The notes: a model not told the origin generated them from the sequence alone. A DNA stretch of 29,666 nucleotides from Thiopontia sp013349825 (GCA_963981015.1 CAXCCG010000027.1:1-29666); one strand, 5' to 3'. Counted from the first letter of the stretch, positions 7,309 to 14,609 are shown. Translations and numbers: made by a program.

Positions 7309-7929
7309 TTAGTCATTCAATGACTGGATACGTGTGCGTAGTTGACGGGTACGCTCACGAATGGCGTCGCTATGTTGTTTGAGTTCATCCAGGTATTCAG
7401 TCATCTCTTCACTCATGAATAGTTCGGACGAGCCGCTCTCTTGCTGACTCTCTTCAATTTGCTGCAATGCGTTTTGAATTATGGTACGCATCTCAACGCT
7501 CGTATTGCTGGCGACCTCAGTTGCATCATTAGCAAGGTCTGCTGCCTCGTGAGCCAGTTCTACGGCATTTAAAATAGAGTCCTCAAGTTGAGAGACGGGG
7601 GATTCGGAGGTGGTTTCATCGTCGGGTGTTGCAGTTTCTTCGCTGACATCACTTGTTCCCTCATCAGTGGTTGTCTCAGAAGTTGCAACAGATTCACCTT
7701 CAGCAATCGCTTCTGAGATGAAGTCAATCTCAGGTTCGTCGCTATCTTCACTCTCTTCTTCAGCGATCTCATCACTCATCATCTCTGAGAGTGGATCGTG
7801 CATCTCTGTATCGCTGGAAGGGGCTTCAGTTGTATCGGTAGTTTCATCATCTTCTTCTAGAGCGGCTTGTGCAAACATCGCCTCAAGCTCATCCCCATTC
7901 GCCTCATTAACGTTGTTTTCATCACTCAT
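7309..7929 (-). CDS. Highly acidic protein with C-terminal helical module
   Basis: Not recognised as a named family. The 206-aa protein has a long Asp/Glu/Ser/Thr-rich low-complexity half (residues 10-115), then a helical half. The helical half contains HEAADLANDATEVASN (127-142), SVEMRTIIQNALQQI and a terminal helix AIRERTRQLRTRIQSL. These segments resemble parts of the proteins at 4988 and 6306. The start is ATG at 7929, because AAGGAG lies 7 nt upstream; an in-frame TTG at 7935 sits right on that site. It is the first gene of a two-gene minus-strand unit. A disordered acidic region next to a helical one recalls the acidic linker MamJ only in composition. I see no sequence match to MamJ. 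Confidence 0.8.
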   Translation of the reverse strand: MSDENNVNEANGDELEAMFAQAALEEDDETTDTTEAPSSDTEMHDPLSEMMSDEIAEEESEDSDEPEIDFISEAIAEGESVATSETTTDEGTSDVSEETATPDDETTSESPVSQLEDSILNAVELAHEAADLANDATEVASNTSVEMRTIIQNALQQIEESQQESGSSELFMSEEMTEYLDELKQHSDAIRERTRQLRTRIQSLND

Positions 7930-8495
7930 TTTCAAACTCCTTACGCTTTTTGCTTTATAAGATTGTGTAGCACTATTAATTTTCTCTTGACACGGTCTGC
8001 ATGGAATTCGATAAGCCGATTGCCTTGCTTTAACTGCTGAGTAGAAATTATATGGCTACAAAACATACTCAATAATTATTTTTGTTCAAGTTTTTGACAC
8101 ATATTTTGGGTCTGTATATCGGGTAGCAGAAAGCGTGCCAAGTTATCAGATCAAGCTCTTGGTTGTTTAAAGATAGAGGTGTGAGTCGAATGCTCTCTAC
8201 CTGTTTCTTATATATGTGTACCGTTCAGTAATTTCTTGCCGGTTCTGCTGGGAATTGTGGCGTCATTTTTCTGTAATGCTGAATGGTGACGGTGGGTGAG
8301 TGCTTCAATGGGGCTTGATAAACTATTGTTGAGAGGAGGATGGTAACTCTAATTTATTGTAATATGCTGTTATAATTAATGAAATCATATTCTGTTTGAG
8401 CGACAAAAAAATGTTGTTGATGATTGGTATGAGATTTGCATAAAAATAAACGTGATTTTATGCTATCTATAACAAAACTAAATAAGGAACGAATG
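7930..8495. other. Long divergent intergenic region (7309 gene / 8496 gene)
   Basis: About 565 nt, A/T-rich, with no acceptable gene. On the plus strand TTGACA (7987-7992), a 17-nt spacer and GATAAG form a possible promoter, and a second TTGACA is at 8094. On the minus strand TATAAA (7954-7959) could be the -10 of the acidic-protein gene. None is strong enough to call. A long leader or a small RNA cannot be excluded. Confidence 0.4.
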
Positions 8496-8783
8496 ATGAA
8501 CAGAATAATAGACTGGGTTGAGTGGCTGGGTGAAGAGTGGCTCCGTTTTTTGGTCTGGTTTGTGGTCGGACTGATTGCACTCCCTATGGGGATCTCTGCC
8601 GTTACAGGTTGGATTAATTTAGACCGATTTTATGATGGCTTGGTACCGGGTAATTTTAATCTGGGTGTTATGTTGCTGGTGGTAGCACCATATGTCCTCT
8701 ATCTGGGATATCGCTTGATTCATTTCTATCGTGTAGAGCGGGATGAGTTTTTTGAAGATGACTCGATAGAGAACGCAGCCTGA
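8496..8783 (+). CDS. Small two-helix membrane protein
   Basis: Unrecognised. The 95-aa product (MNRIIDWVEWLGEEW...) has two hydrophobic helices, about residues 15-37 and 52-72, a polar loop between them (NLDRFYDGLVPGNF) and an acidic C-terminus. AAGGA at 8484-8488 favours ATG 8496; ATG 8493 directly before it is also possible. Upstream in-frame starts (TTG 8436, ATG 8460) lack ribosome sites. It ends before a strong bidirectional terminator and stands alone in the accessory block. Small two-helix proteins are common among magnetosome membrane proteins, but I see no clear match to a named Mam protein. Confidence 0.65.
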   Translation: MNRIIDWVEWLGEEWLRFLVWFVVGLIALPMGISAVTGWINLDRFYDGLVPGNFNLGVMLLVVAPYVLYLGYRLIHFYRVERDEFFEDDSIENAA

Positions 8784-8833
8784 TAGAGTTATAGGTTGGT
8801 TTTGATTTAAGGTATTTATTACGGAACAAAGTG

Positions 8834-8874
8834 CGCTATACCAGCAGTTACGAACTGTCTGGTATAGCGTTTTT
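8834..8874. terminator. Bidirectional terminator between convergent 8496 and 8890 genes
   Basis: An 11-bp perfect stem CGCTATACCAG / CTGGTATAGCG (8834-8844, 8859-8869) is extended inward by CAGT/ACTG. It is followed by TTTTT on the plus strand. Confidence 0.9.
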
Positions 8875-8889
8875 ACGTGTAGGCAGAAA

Positions 8890-9096
8890 TTAAACTTGCT
8901 CTGTAACCTCACCAAAATTGGTTTTGTCGAAGTAGTGCATCAGAAAACTTGAGATACTGAGCGAAATCAGGATCGGTTGCTGTTCTGGATAGATTATTAC
9001 TGCCGCCAGCAGTCCGGCACCCATGGCGCTCCAGTGAATTGAAGTACGCCGGCTCTTTGATGTCTTTTTGCTCTTTGAGTCTGTTTGGTGATCCAT
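8890..9096 (-). CDS. Small membrane protein, basic N-terminus
   Basis: Unrecognised. The 68-aa protein has a Lys/Arg/Ser-rich N-terminus (about residues 7-18) and two short hydrophobic segments (about 22-38 and 42-58) separated by a Pro-Glu-Gln turn. The start is ATG 9096, with GAAGG 7 nt upstream; an in-frame ATG at 9210 lacks a ribosome site. It is divergent from the Gln-rich coiled-coil gene at 9260. The function cannot be given from sequence. Confidence 0.6.
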   Translation of the reverse strand: MDHQTDSKSKKTSKSRRTSIHWSAMGAGLLAAVIIYPEQQPILISLSISSFLMHYFDKTNFGEVTEQV

Positions 9097-9222
9097 AGTA
9101 AAACCTTCATTGTTGTAACTCTTGAATTGATTACTGCTACTATCGACCAGATTGTGTAAATCTGAAGTACAGATTGATGATTGTTCATGGAGTCTTAAAT
9201 CTGTGTTCATTAGAGGTCAATT

Positions 9223-9252
9223 GTTGTGCATCACAACAGCTCCTTTTATACT
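9223..9252 (+). promoter_or_regulatory. Palindrome plus -10 box upstream of the 9260 gene
   Basis: GTTGTG-CAT-CACAAC (9223-9237) is a perfect inverted repeat lying over the -35 position. A good -10 TATACT is at 9247-9252. Transcription would then begin at about 9258-9260, at the ATG itself, so the mRNA may be leaderless. The palindrome could be a repressor or activator site. Confidence 0.45.
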
Positions 9253-9259
9253 CAATGCT

Positions 9260-10582
9260 ATGAATATAAATAGTGATATCAGTCACCTTGTTTTGGATCG
9301 TCTGAAAAGAAGCCCGGAACATATAGAGGAGGCAATCAAGCAGCCGGGTATTGACCGCTGCTTTAAAGGGAGTCCTCTGGAGCAATTATCGAGTTCCTCA
9401 AAATCGGCAGTCAATCCCGGTGTTGGAATTGAAGATATTGAAAAGCCGGATAAAATTTCCCAGCAAAAACCGGCTTATCATGCCTCAGTTGAACCGGAAG
9501 CTGTTCCACGGCAAGAGGCTTATCTGCAGGATCTGCCTCAGACAGTGGCTCGAAACACTGTGCGCCATTCTGATGAAGAGTTGGAGTTGTTGGAAGGGGA
9601 GTGGAAAAAAATGGTTGAGGCTGTGCAACAGCTTCAGGATGAGAGTCAAAAGACCGCAACAACCATCAATGAGGTCCGTGTTGAGATGGGAAAAGTGGCA
9701 GCCTATAGTCGACGTGAGGTGGTTAGTTTTGGTAAACGGTTAGATCTGTTAGAGCAGACGCTTCAGCAGATGGGGTCTCAGGACCCGGTAGAGCGGTCAG
9801 CAGTGGTATGGTCCGAAGAACCCTATTTACAGCAGATGAATCAGCAGGTTGATGTGCTAAATCACTCTATGGAGCAGATTCAGCAGCAATTTCTCAAACA
9901 GAATGAGGGTAAAGGTATTGGCGCTGGTGAGGTAGAGCAGAGGCTGCAGCAGTTGTTTCAACAGGTATCTGCTGTTGAGACGCAATCTGTGGAGCAGCAG
10001 AAACGCTCTGAAGAGTTGTTGCAACAGCAGCCCTCTGGCGTGTTGGTGGAGCAACTTCAACAGCGGTTGGTTGTGCTTGAAAGTGGTCTTGAGCAGAAGG
10101 TTGATGAGGAAGGGGTGGCTGTGGGGTTTGACTCTTCCGTATTTGAAAAACAGATCTTACGGCTAACTCAATCTGTTGATGAATTACAGCAACAACAGCA
10201 TTCCGGGGTTCAGCGTGAGGTTGGAGAGCATTCTCAGCTTGAACACCAGCTTTCAGCGTTATCAGAGGTTGTAGCGTCTCTGGATGAGCAGATACAACAG
10301 CATCAAAATAATGATCCGATTGAAAGTCCGCTCAATACTGCGGATGGGCGTGAGAAGAATATTGTGCAAGAGTTGAGGTATGAGATCGGGGAGGTGAGAA
10401 AGAGTAGTAACCGTCAGCTGGAGGCTCTCAGTAATAAGCTGCATACGCTATCAACTTCCAGTGAGGTTAATCAGATCGTCAAACATGCAACCGCCCAACT
10501 CCGGCAGCGGATTGATGGTGCAGTTGAACAGATGGAGCGTGGCGTGAAGAAAGAGGCAGCCATTCCGGTGGTGCGCTTTTAA
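9260..10582 (+). CDS. Glutamine-rich coiled-coil protein
   Basis: Unrecognised. From ATG 9260 the product is 440 aa with no signal peptide and no membrane helix. Residues about 1-105 are a mixed N-terminal region. From about 110 to the end the protein is Gln/Glu/Leu-rich with long heptad stretches, for example QQMNQQVDVLNHSMEQIQQQ and repeated EQLQQRL-type segments. It ends KEAAIPVVRF. The frame is open further upstream to 9152, but a start there would overlap the divergent promoter region. No Shine-Dalgarno precedes the ATG, which fits a leaderless mRNA. fur follows 106 nt downstream. A cytosolic scaffold or filament-bundling role is possible but not shown. Confidence 0.75.
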   Translation: MNINSDISHLVLDRLKRSPEHIEEAIKQPGIDRCFKGSPLEQLSSSSKSAVNPGVGIEDIEKPDKISQQKPAYHASVEPEAVPRQEAYLQDLPQTVARNTVRHSDEELELLEGEWKKMVEAVQQLQDESQKTATTINEVRVEMGKVAAYSRREVVSFGKRLDLLEQTLQQMGSQDPVERSAVVWSEEPYLQQMNQQVDVLNHSMEQIQQQFLKQNEGKGIGAGEVEQRLQQLFQQVSAVETQSVEQQKRSEELLQQQPSGVLVEQLQQRLVVLESGLEQKVDEEGVAVGFDSSVFEKQILRLTQSVDELQQQQHSGVQREVGEHSQLEHQLSALSEVVASLDEQIQQHQNNDPIESPLNTADGREKNIVQELRYEIGEVRKSSNRQLEALSNKLHTLSTSSEVNQIVKHATAQLRQRIDGAVEQMERGVKKEAAIPVVRF

Positions 10583-10688
10583 TCCTTGTTCCTGCAGTTT
10601 GTAGAAGGTATCGTTAATCTTTTGTAGATGAGTATCAATTGCGTTATTCATCAGTTTCGGTGTTCGCAGAGAATGGGGAGTATAGAGG

Positions 10689-11117
10689 GTGATTGACAAA
10701 ACTTTATCAGAGAGAGAGCAGATTCGTGAGGCCGGACTCAAGGTTACACACCCCCGTATGCGTATTTTGCGGCTACTGGAAGAGAGTGAGCAGATTCATC
10801 TGAGTGCTGAGGAGGTCTACCGGATTCTGATCGAGACCAATGAAGAGATCGGTCTGGCAACAGTCTATCGGGTTTTAACGCAGTTTGAGCAGTCAGGTAT
10901 TCTGAAAAGACATAACTTTGAGACAGGGCACTCTGTGTTTGAGTTGGATCGTGGTGAGCATCATGATCACCTGCTGTGCATCAAGTGTGGTGCAGTGGAA
11001 GAGTTTCATGATGAACAGATCGAGAGTTTGCAGTACAAGGTTTCTGAGGCACACAATTTCAAGACGATTGACCACTCTCTGACCATTTATGGGCATTGCA
11101 AAAGTTGTCAGGTGTAG
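10689..11117 (+). CDS. fur: Ferric uptake regulator Fur
   Basis: Fur is a dimeric Fe(II)-dependent repressor. The 142-aa product matches the family along its length. It has an N-terminal winged helix (AGLKVTHPRMRIL, EEIGLATVYRVLTQFEQSGI), the metal-site segment GEHHDHLLCIKCGAVEEF, and a C-terminal DHSLTIYGHCKSC with the second Cys pair for structural zinc. It uses a GTG start at 10689, with GAGG directly before it. The His-rich C-terminal tail of E. coli Fur is missing, which is common. Two Fur-type sites are visible in the window, at 2900 (feoA) and 11163 (small membrane gene right downstream of fur), giving a local iron regulon. A global or a magnetosome-linked role are both plausible. Confidence 0.96.
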   Translation: MIDKTLSEREQIREAGLKVTHPRMRILRLLEESEQIHLSAEEVYRILIETNEEIGLATVYRVLTQFEQSGILKRHNFETGHSVFELDRGEHHDHLLCIKCGAVEEFHDEQIESLQYKVSEAHNFKTIDHSLTIYGHCKSCQV

Positions 11118-11160
11118 GTTGGGGTTGGCAAAGAGGGGTAGCTAAAAAATTAAAAAACAA

Positions 11161-11188
11161 TTGATAATCGTTATCGTTTGCGTATAAT
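11161..11188 (+). promoter_or_regulatory. Strong sigma70 promoter with overlapping Fur box
   Basis: TTGATA (11161-11166), a 16-nt spacer and a consensus TATAAT (11183-11188) form the promoter. GATAATCGTTATC (11163-11175), a perfect GATAA-N3-TTATC palindrome, covers the -35 and spacer. A further TTATCGTTAATAAT lies just downstream. Fe-Fur bound here would block RNA polymerase from transcribing the 11222 gene. Confidence 0.85.
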
Positions 11189-11221
11189 AACTCTTATCGT
11201 TAATAATGAAGGAGTAGCAAA

Positions 11222-11401
11222 ATGATTATGGCATTGATCGCATTGTCTTTAGGGGTTTCGATTCTCTTTGTGGCTAAGGTAGTGTTGAGTTGGGTACTCT
11301 CTCTCTCCTTCTTTAAAATTGCGCAGATGAGGAGCTATTGCTGCAAGCGTCGTAACGATTACCAGCAGTATGCTCGCCATCAGTTGCTACAGACTCGATA
11401 G
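11222..11401 (+). CDS. Small Fur-controlled membrane protein (59 aa)
   Basis: Unrecognised, but well supported as a gene. A consensus -10, a Fur box and an AAGGAG Shine-Dalgarno 7 nt before the ATG all point at this frame. The 59-aa product has one long hydrophobic segment (about residues 3-30), then a basic cytosolic tail with a CC pair (QMRSYCCKRRNDYQQYARHQLL). The arrangement suggests expression under iron starvation and a role at the inner membrane. The stop codon touches the left edge of a MITE (11406), so the native 3' end or downstream partners may have been displaced. Confidence 0.7.
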   Translation: MIMALIALSLGVSILFVAKVVLSWVLSLSFFKIAQMRSYCCKRRNDYQQYARHQLLQTR

Positions 11402-11405
11402 CCAC

Positions 11406-11572
11406 CTAGGAGCTTGTCCGAGAATAGAGAATCTACTGCGGAAAAACTGAATTTGGCCATATTTCCCCATCCTTTTCGTTAAATAGTGGAACTATTCGCC
11501 TCAAAAGATGACAAAATCTGTCTCAAACCAGCTTCCCCTCGCTACGACTTCTATTCTCGGACAAGCTCCTAG
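11406..11572 (+). mobile_element. MITE copy 1 (159 bp, CTAG target duplication)
   Basis: The element 11410-11568 has perfect 18-bp terminal inverted repeats (GAGCTTGTCCGAGAATAG / CTATTCTCGGACAAGCTC). CTAG flanks it on both sides (11406-11409, 11569-11572). Inner inverted segments (GCTGA.. / ..TCAGC type, and AATAGT-GGA-ACTATT) let most of it fold on itself. It has no coding capacity. A 4-bp CTAG duplication fits an IS5-type parent element (inference). By hand it differs from copy 2 at about 10 of 159 positions, with no indel. Confidence 0.9.
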
Positions 11573-11665
11573 AGAGGTAAACCAAAATAAGCCGGAGTGT
11601 GCAAATATTCTGACCTGTGCAGACTGTGCATCCCGCGAGGATATTTGATGGGGTAGAATAGAGAG

Positions 11666-12412
11666 ATGGCACCGTTTCTGACCTCGTTTGTTGAACAATT
11701 TCCTGTAGTAATACAGATCTGGGTTACTCTGGAGCTCGCTCTGCTGCTTTTTCTGACGGTGATGCCGACGGGTGGGTTGATTGGCTGGATGATAGCGACC
11801 CGACAGCTATCCCGGTTGAGTCACCTGTGGATTTGGCTGGGTATGGGGTGTGCTCTGATAGTTTCTCCTCAACTATTGGTTGGGGCAGTTTCAACCCTGA
11901 TCGAGGGTGATTCGATGAGGGTGTGGGAGGTGTGGATTGGGCTATTTGGATTTTCTCTGGTCTGGGTATCGCTCTATGCGTCACGACTGTTTAAAGTGAC
12001 CCGGATGCTCTCCTGTGAGGAGTTGTTTCAGATGGGGGTAGTCGGAGGGGGCGCGCATTTTGCGGTAGTTCGGCCGCTGCTGTTTTCTTTGCTGCGTTTT
12101 AGTATGTCAGTGGCGCTGCTGGTGGTGGTGCTGGATCATGGAGTCACTGCTATGCTGCAGCCTGCGCCACTCTCCATTTATTTTATGGTCGATAGCCATT
12201 TTCCTCTGCCTCAATCTTACTTCTGGATAGGGTTATTGATGGCTGCTCTGCTGCTGTTAAAGGGAAGTCTTGCAAGGGTGCGTATACCCATCGCAGAGCG
12301 TGATCTTCAACCGCTGCGGGGGTTGGGGGGGCTTGGTCTGTTTTCAATGCTGTTTACCACGGCCTTCTATACTCCTTTATTGCTACTACTGCGAGATCTG
12401 CTTAATGGCTGA
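11666..12412 (+). CDS. ABC-type permease-like membrane protein (degenerate)
   Basis: The 248-aa protein has about six hydrophobic helices and the layout of a binding-protein-dependent permease of the molybdate/sulfate/iron type. WVTLELALLLFLTVMPTGG near residue 19 matches the first permease helix region. The EAA loop is worn down to EELFQMGVVGGGAHFAVVRP (about residues 119-138). The EE, the G and the final P remain, but most conserved positions are changed. It overlaps the ATPase-like gene by 8 nt. No substrate-binding protein gene is near. At 248 aa it is a single-unit permease (ModB/CysT size), not the double-length FbpB. Substrate unknown. The MITE lies 94 nt upstream. Confidence 0.75.
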   Translation: MAPFLTSFVEQFPVVIQIWVTLELALLLFLTVMPTGGLIGWMIATRQLSRLSHLWIWLGMGCALIVSPQLLVGAVSTLIEGDSMRVWEVWIGLFGFSLVWVSLYASRLFKVTRMLSCEELFQMGVVGGGAHFAVVRPLLFSLLRFSMSVALLVVVLDHGVTAMLQPAPLSIYFMVDSHFPLPQSYFWIGLLMAALLLLKGSLARVRIPIAERDLQPLRGLGGLGLFSMLFTTAFYTPLLLLLRDLLNG

Positions 12413-13451
12413 TCTACTGAAGTTGAATCAGTTGTCGATCTCCTCAGGTCATGAGATCTCATTGGCGCTGCCTGAAGGTAAGTTGGGGCTGTTATTAGGA
12501 GACGAGGGGGCGGGGAAGGGCGCGCTACTGAGGCAAATTTCGGGTATTCAACCGATGGCTTCAGGAGAGATTTTTCTTAAAGGAGATTTGATTGCGCGTA
12601 ACGGAAAGAGTCCTCAGCCCTGGGAGCGGGATATTGAATTGGTGTTTCGTTATGGGGCCTTCTATCCCCATTTGAATGGTGTTGAGAATATTTTGTTTGC
12701 ATTGCAGCGTTACACGTTACGCGCTAAGCGTCGTACAGTATTGAAATTGCTTTCAGAAATGGGGTTGCTGGAGTTGGCATCACAATATCCAGCACAGCTA
12801 AATTCTGATGAGCTGCTCTTTCTTAGGATTGCCAGAGCCTTGGTTACCAGGCCTGCATTGTTGCTGATAGAAGAACCCTTTTTGGACCTTAAGGCAGAGG
12901 CACGAAGAGAGCTGCTGGACCATCTTCAGCGTTGGGCTTATGAGCTGAAGTTCGGTCTGTTGATTACAACAGCGATCAGAGGGGAGATGCTGTTTGCGGG
13001 TGATTTTGCCGGGGTCATGGGTGGTGGAAAATTGTTGCAATGGGGAAGGCCACAGCAACTTTATCTGACCCCTCGAGAGCGTGCAGTTGCTCACTATATG
13101 GGAGAGGGTGTGCTGGTTCGCTGTGTAGTGCATGATGAAAAGCGTCTGGATACGGAGTTGGGAATGGTGGACCACCCGCAAGGGTTTGGTTTGCCGGTTG
13201 GAACCAAGCTGGAACTGCTGATTCGCCCGGAAGATCTGTTATTTGATGAGAAGTCGAGAAGGCGGGCACGGGTGTTGGAGCGCTCAGCGCATGGCCCCAG
13301 GAGTCTCTGTCGTCTTCAATTAACCCCGGATATTGAGCTCTATCGAGCCTTTCCGAATTACCTGGATGAACGGATTTCTGGAGAGTTGAGGTATCAATTG
13401 AAGATTCGTTCGATGGTTCTTTTTAAACGTGATCCTGACGAAAGGACATAA
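12405..13451 (+). CDS. ABC ATPase-like protein with ruined catalytic motifs (FbpC/PotA type)
   Basis: The 348-aa product aligns over its whole length with the ATP-binding subunits of iron(III)/spermidine/sulfate importers, including a C-terminal TOBE-like part (about residues 235-348). Nearly every active-site motif is altered. Walker A is GDEGAGKG (residues 32-39, Ser/Thr lost, Lys38 kept). The Q-loop Gln is Arg82. The signature LSGGQ is LNSDE (132-136). The Walker B Asp is Glu156, with Glu157 kept. The D-loop SALD is changed, and the switch His is Ala190. The frame is intact over 1 kb, so this looks like selection for a non-hydrolytic role rather than decay. The start is ATG 12405, overlapping the permease stop. 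A regulatory or structural ABC-like complex is inferred. Confidence 0.8.
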   Translation: MADLLKLNQLSISSGHEISLALPEGKLGLLLGDEGAGKGALLRQISGIQPMASGEIFLKGDLIARNGKSPQPWERDIELVFRYGAFYPHLNGVENILFALQRYTLRAKRRTVLKLLSEMGLLELASQYPAQLNSDELLFLRIARALVTRPALLLIEEPFLDLKAEARRELLDHLQRWAYELKFGLLITTAIRGEMLFAGDFAGVMGGGKLLQWGRPQQLYLTPRERAVAHYMGEGVLVRCVVHDEKRLDTELGMVDHPQGFGLPVGTKLELLIRPEDLLFDEKSRRRARVLERSAHGPRSLCRLQLTPDIELYRAFPNYLDERISGELRYQLKIRSMVLFKRDPDERT

Positions 13452-13472
13452 TATAGAGGTGGAGTTGATTAA

Positions 13473-13883
13473 ATGATATCGGATTTGGGTTATATGCGCC
13501 TTGTGCATCTCTCTTGGGAGTTGCAGATGGAAGAGTTGTTGGATACTCACCATGCTCCAAACTTTGAGGTGGCAGGTCATGAGGAGTGTCCTCTGGGTCT
13601 ATGGCTTTATGATGAAGGGCTTAGTGAGTTTGGGAGTGTGCCTGAAATTCAACAGTTGGAACGTGATCACAAGCTGTTTCATCAGGCGGTAAGGCGGGTC
13701 ATGCGCTCTCATAAGCATAGTAGGCGTGAGGAGGCCGGTGAAGCACTGCAGGATGTGCGCCATTTGAGTCATGAAATTATCTACCTGCTGACGGTGGTCG
13801 AGTTCAAGTTGTTGCGGAAAAAAAATAACCATTATGTGGTGCGCCACCCCCTGAAAGCCTTGGCCCGGTTTTTTAAACGTTGA
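13473..13883 (+). CDS. CZB-domain (chemoreceptor zinc-binding) protein
   Basis: The 136-aa protein is a free-standing CZB domain. The family pattern is HxxW, then CxLGxW, then HxxxH. It is present as H12-L-S-W15, C39-P-L-G-L-W44 and H66-K-L-F-H70, so all four Zn ligands (3 His, 1 Cys) are there. CZB domains usually sit at the end of chemoreceptors or on diguanylate cyclases and sense zinc or redox/oxidant state through the Cys. As a single-domain protein it would act in trans. The C-terminus is basic. The start ATG has GGAG 9 nt upstream. It lies 21 nt after the ATPase-like gene, probably in the same operon, and 109 nt before the CheZ-like gene. Confidence 0.85.
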   Translation: MISDLGYMRLVHLSWELQMEELLDTHHAPNFEVAGHEECPLGLWLYDEGLSEFGSVPEIQQLERDHKLFHQAVRRVMRSHKHSRREEAGEALQDVRHLSHEIIYLLTVVEFKLLRKKNNHYVVRHPLKALARFFKR

Positions 13884-13888
13884 ACTTT

Positions 13889-13925
13889 TTGGGCAGGCTC
13901 TCTATATCTCGGGCAGGCTCTTGGG
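13889..13925. repeat. Solo MITE end / direct repeat
   Basis: GGGCAGGCTCT occurs twice. The second occurrence is preceded by CTATATCTC, resembling the right end of MITE copy 3 (CTATTCTCGGGCAGGC). It looks like the remnant of an element end. Confidence 0.4.
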
Positions 13926-13992
13926 ATAACAACCCAATACCGAGTTCATGTTAGACTCTCCGTTTTCAATCGATTAAACAAAGTTTGAATAT

Positions 13993-14574
13993 ATGGAAGA
14001 AAAAGCTGTAGTTCAATCCTCGGCTGGCAAGCCTGATCTGGACTGGAGTCAGGTGCGTGAGACAGTACGGATGTTTTGTGTTGGGGTCTCTGCAATTGAG
14101 TACTCGATGTCTGCAGGAGATGAGTCGATCAGTTCTCTGATTGAGACCTTTACCAATATGAGTCGATATATGGCAGAGCTAAAGATGGTGGCTCGCGGTG
14201 TGCAACACCATGTTCCAGACGCTTTTGAAGAAGAGTATCAGGCAATGGTTGCAGATCTGGATGTACGTTGCGACAACGTGACCGCTAATTTGAAGACCGC
14301 AGTGGTTAGTTTTCAGTTTTATGATCGCCTGACACAGCAGTTAGACCATATTTCAAATAGTCTGGAGCACACAGCAGAGTTGGTTGGGGACCAAGGGCGG
14401 ATCTATAATCCAGCAGAGTGGGATAAGCTGCAGAAAGAGGTCTACAGCTCATTTACCATGGAAGAGGGGCGTGTCTTATTCGATGCGCTGATGCGTGGGG
14501 CCTCCAAGGATGAGGCAATTCTGGAGGCGAAAGAACATAGTAATAAAGATGCGGATGAGCTGGAATTATTTTAA
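13993..14574 (+). CDS. CheZ-like helical protein (putative CheY phosphatase)
   Basis: I have no firm family name. The 193-aa protein is predicted all-helical and soluble. The segment VVSFQFYDRLTQQLDHI (104-120) resembles the CheZ catalytic helix around DLTGQ. It carries D111 and Q115, which fits the DxxxQ motif of CheZ-type phosphatases. The C-terminus is a short acidic peptide ending in Phe (NKDADELELF), after a polar linker. That echoes the CheY-binding tail of CheZ. These are pattern matches, not proof. Its neighbour is a CZB sensor domain, so a chemotaxis or aerotaxis branch is a reasonable reading. The ATG has a poor Shine-Dalgarno. The stop is followed by a complex leader region of mamC. 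Confidence 0.6.
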   Translation: MEEKAVVQSSAGKPDLDWSQVRETVRMFCVGVSAIEYSMSAGDESISSLIETFTNMSRYMAELKMVARGVQHHVPDAFEEEYQAMVADLDVRCDNVTANLKTAVVSFQFYDRLTQQLDHISNSLEHTAELVGDQGRIYNPAEWDKLQKEVYSSFTMEEGRVLFDALMRGASKDEAILEAKEHSNKDADELELF

Positions 14575-14609
14575 TGACCATTGTCATCAGGCGGATGGCA
14601 TGGTTTAAT

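Noticed and set aside
7610..7960. Plus-strand Ser/Val-rich frame of 116 codons opposite the acidic gene
   Set aside because: It is the antisense shadow of a Glu/Asp/Ser-rich gene. It has no ribosome site, and the minus-strand gene has a strong one.
9152..9259. 36-residue extension of the Gln-rich coiled-coil protein
   Set aside because: It would cover the divergent promoter region and has no ribosome site.
12270..12404. Longer N-terminus of the ABC ATPase-like protein
   Set aside because: It is read inside the permease gene. ATG 12405 with an 8-nt overlap gives the expected N-terminus.
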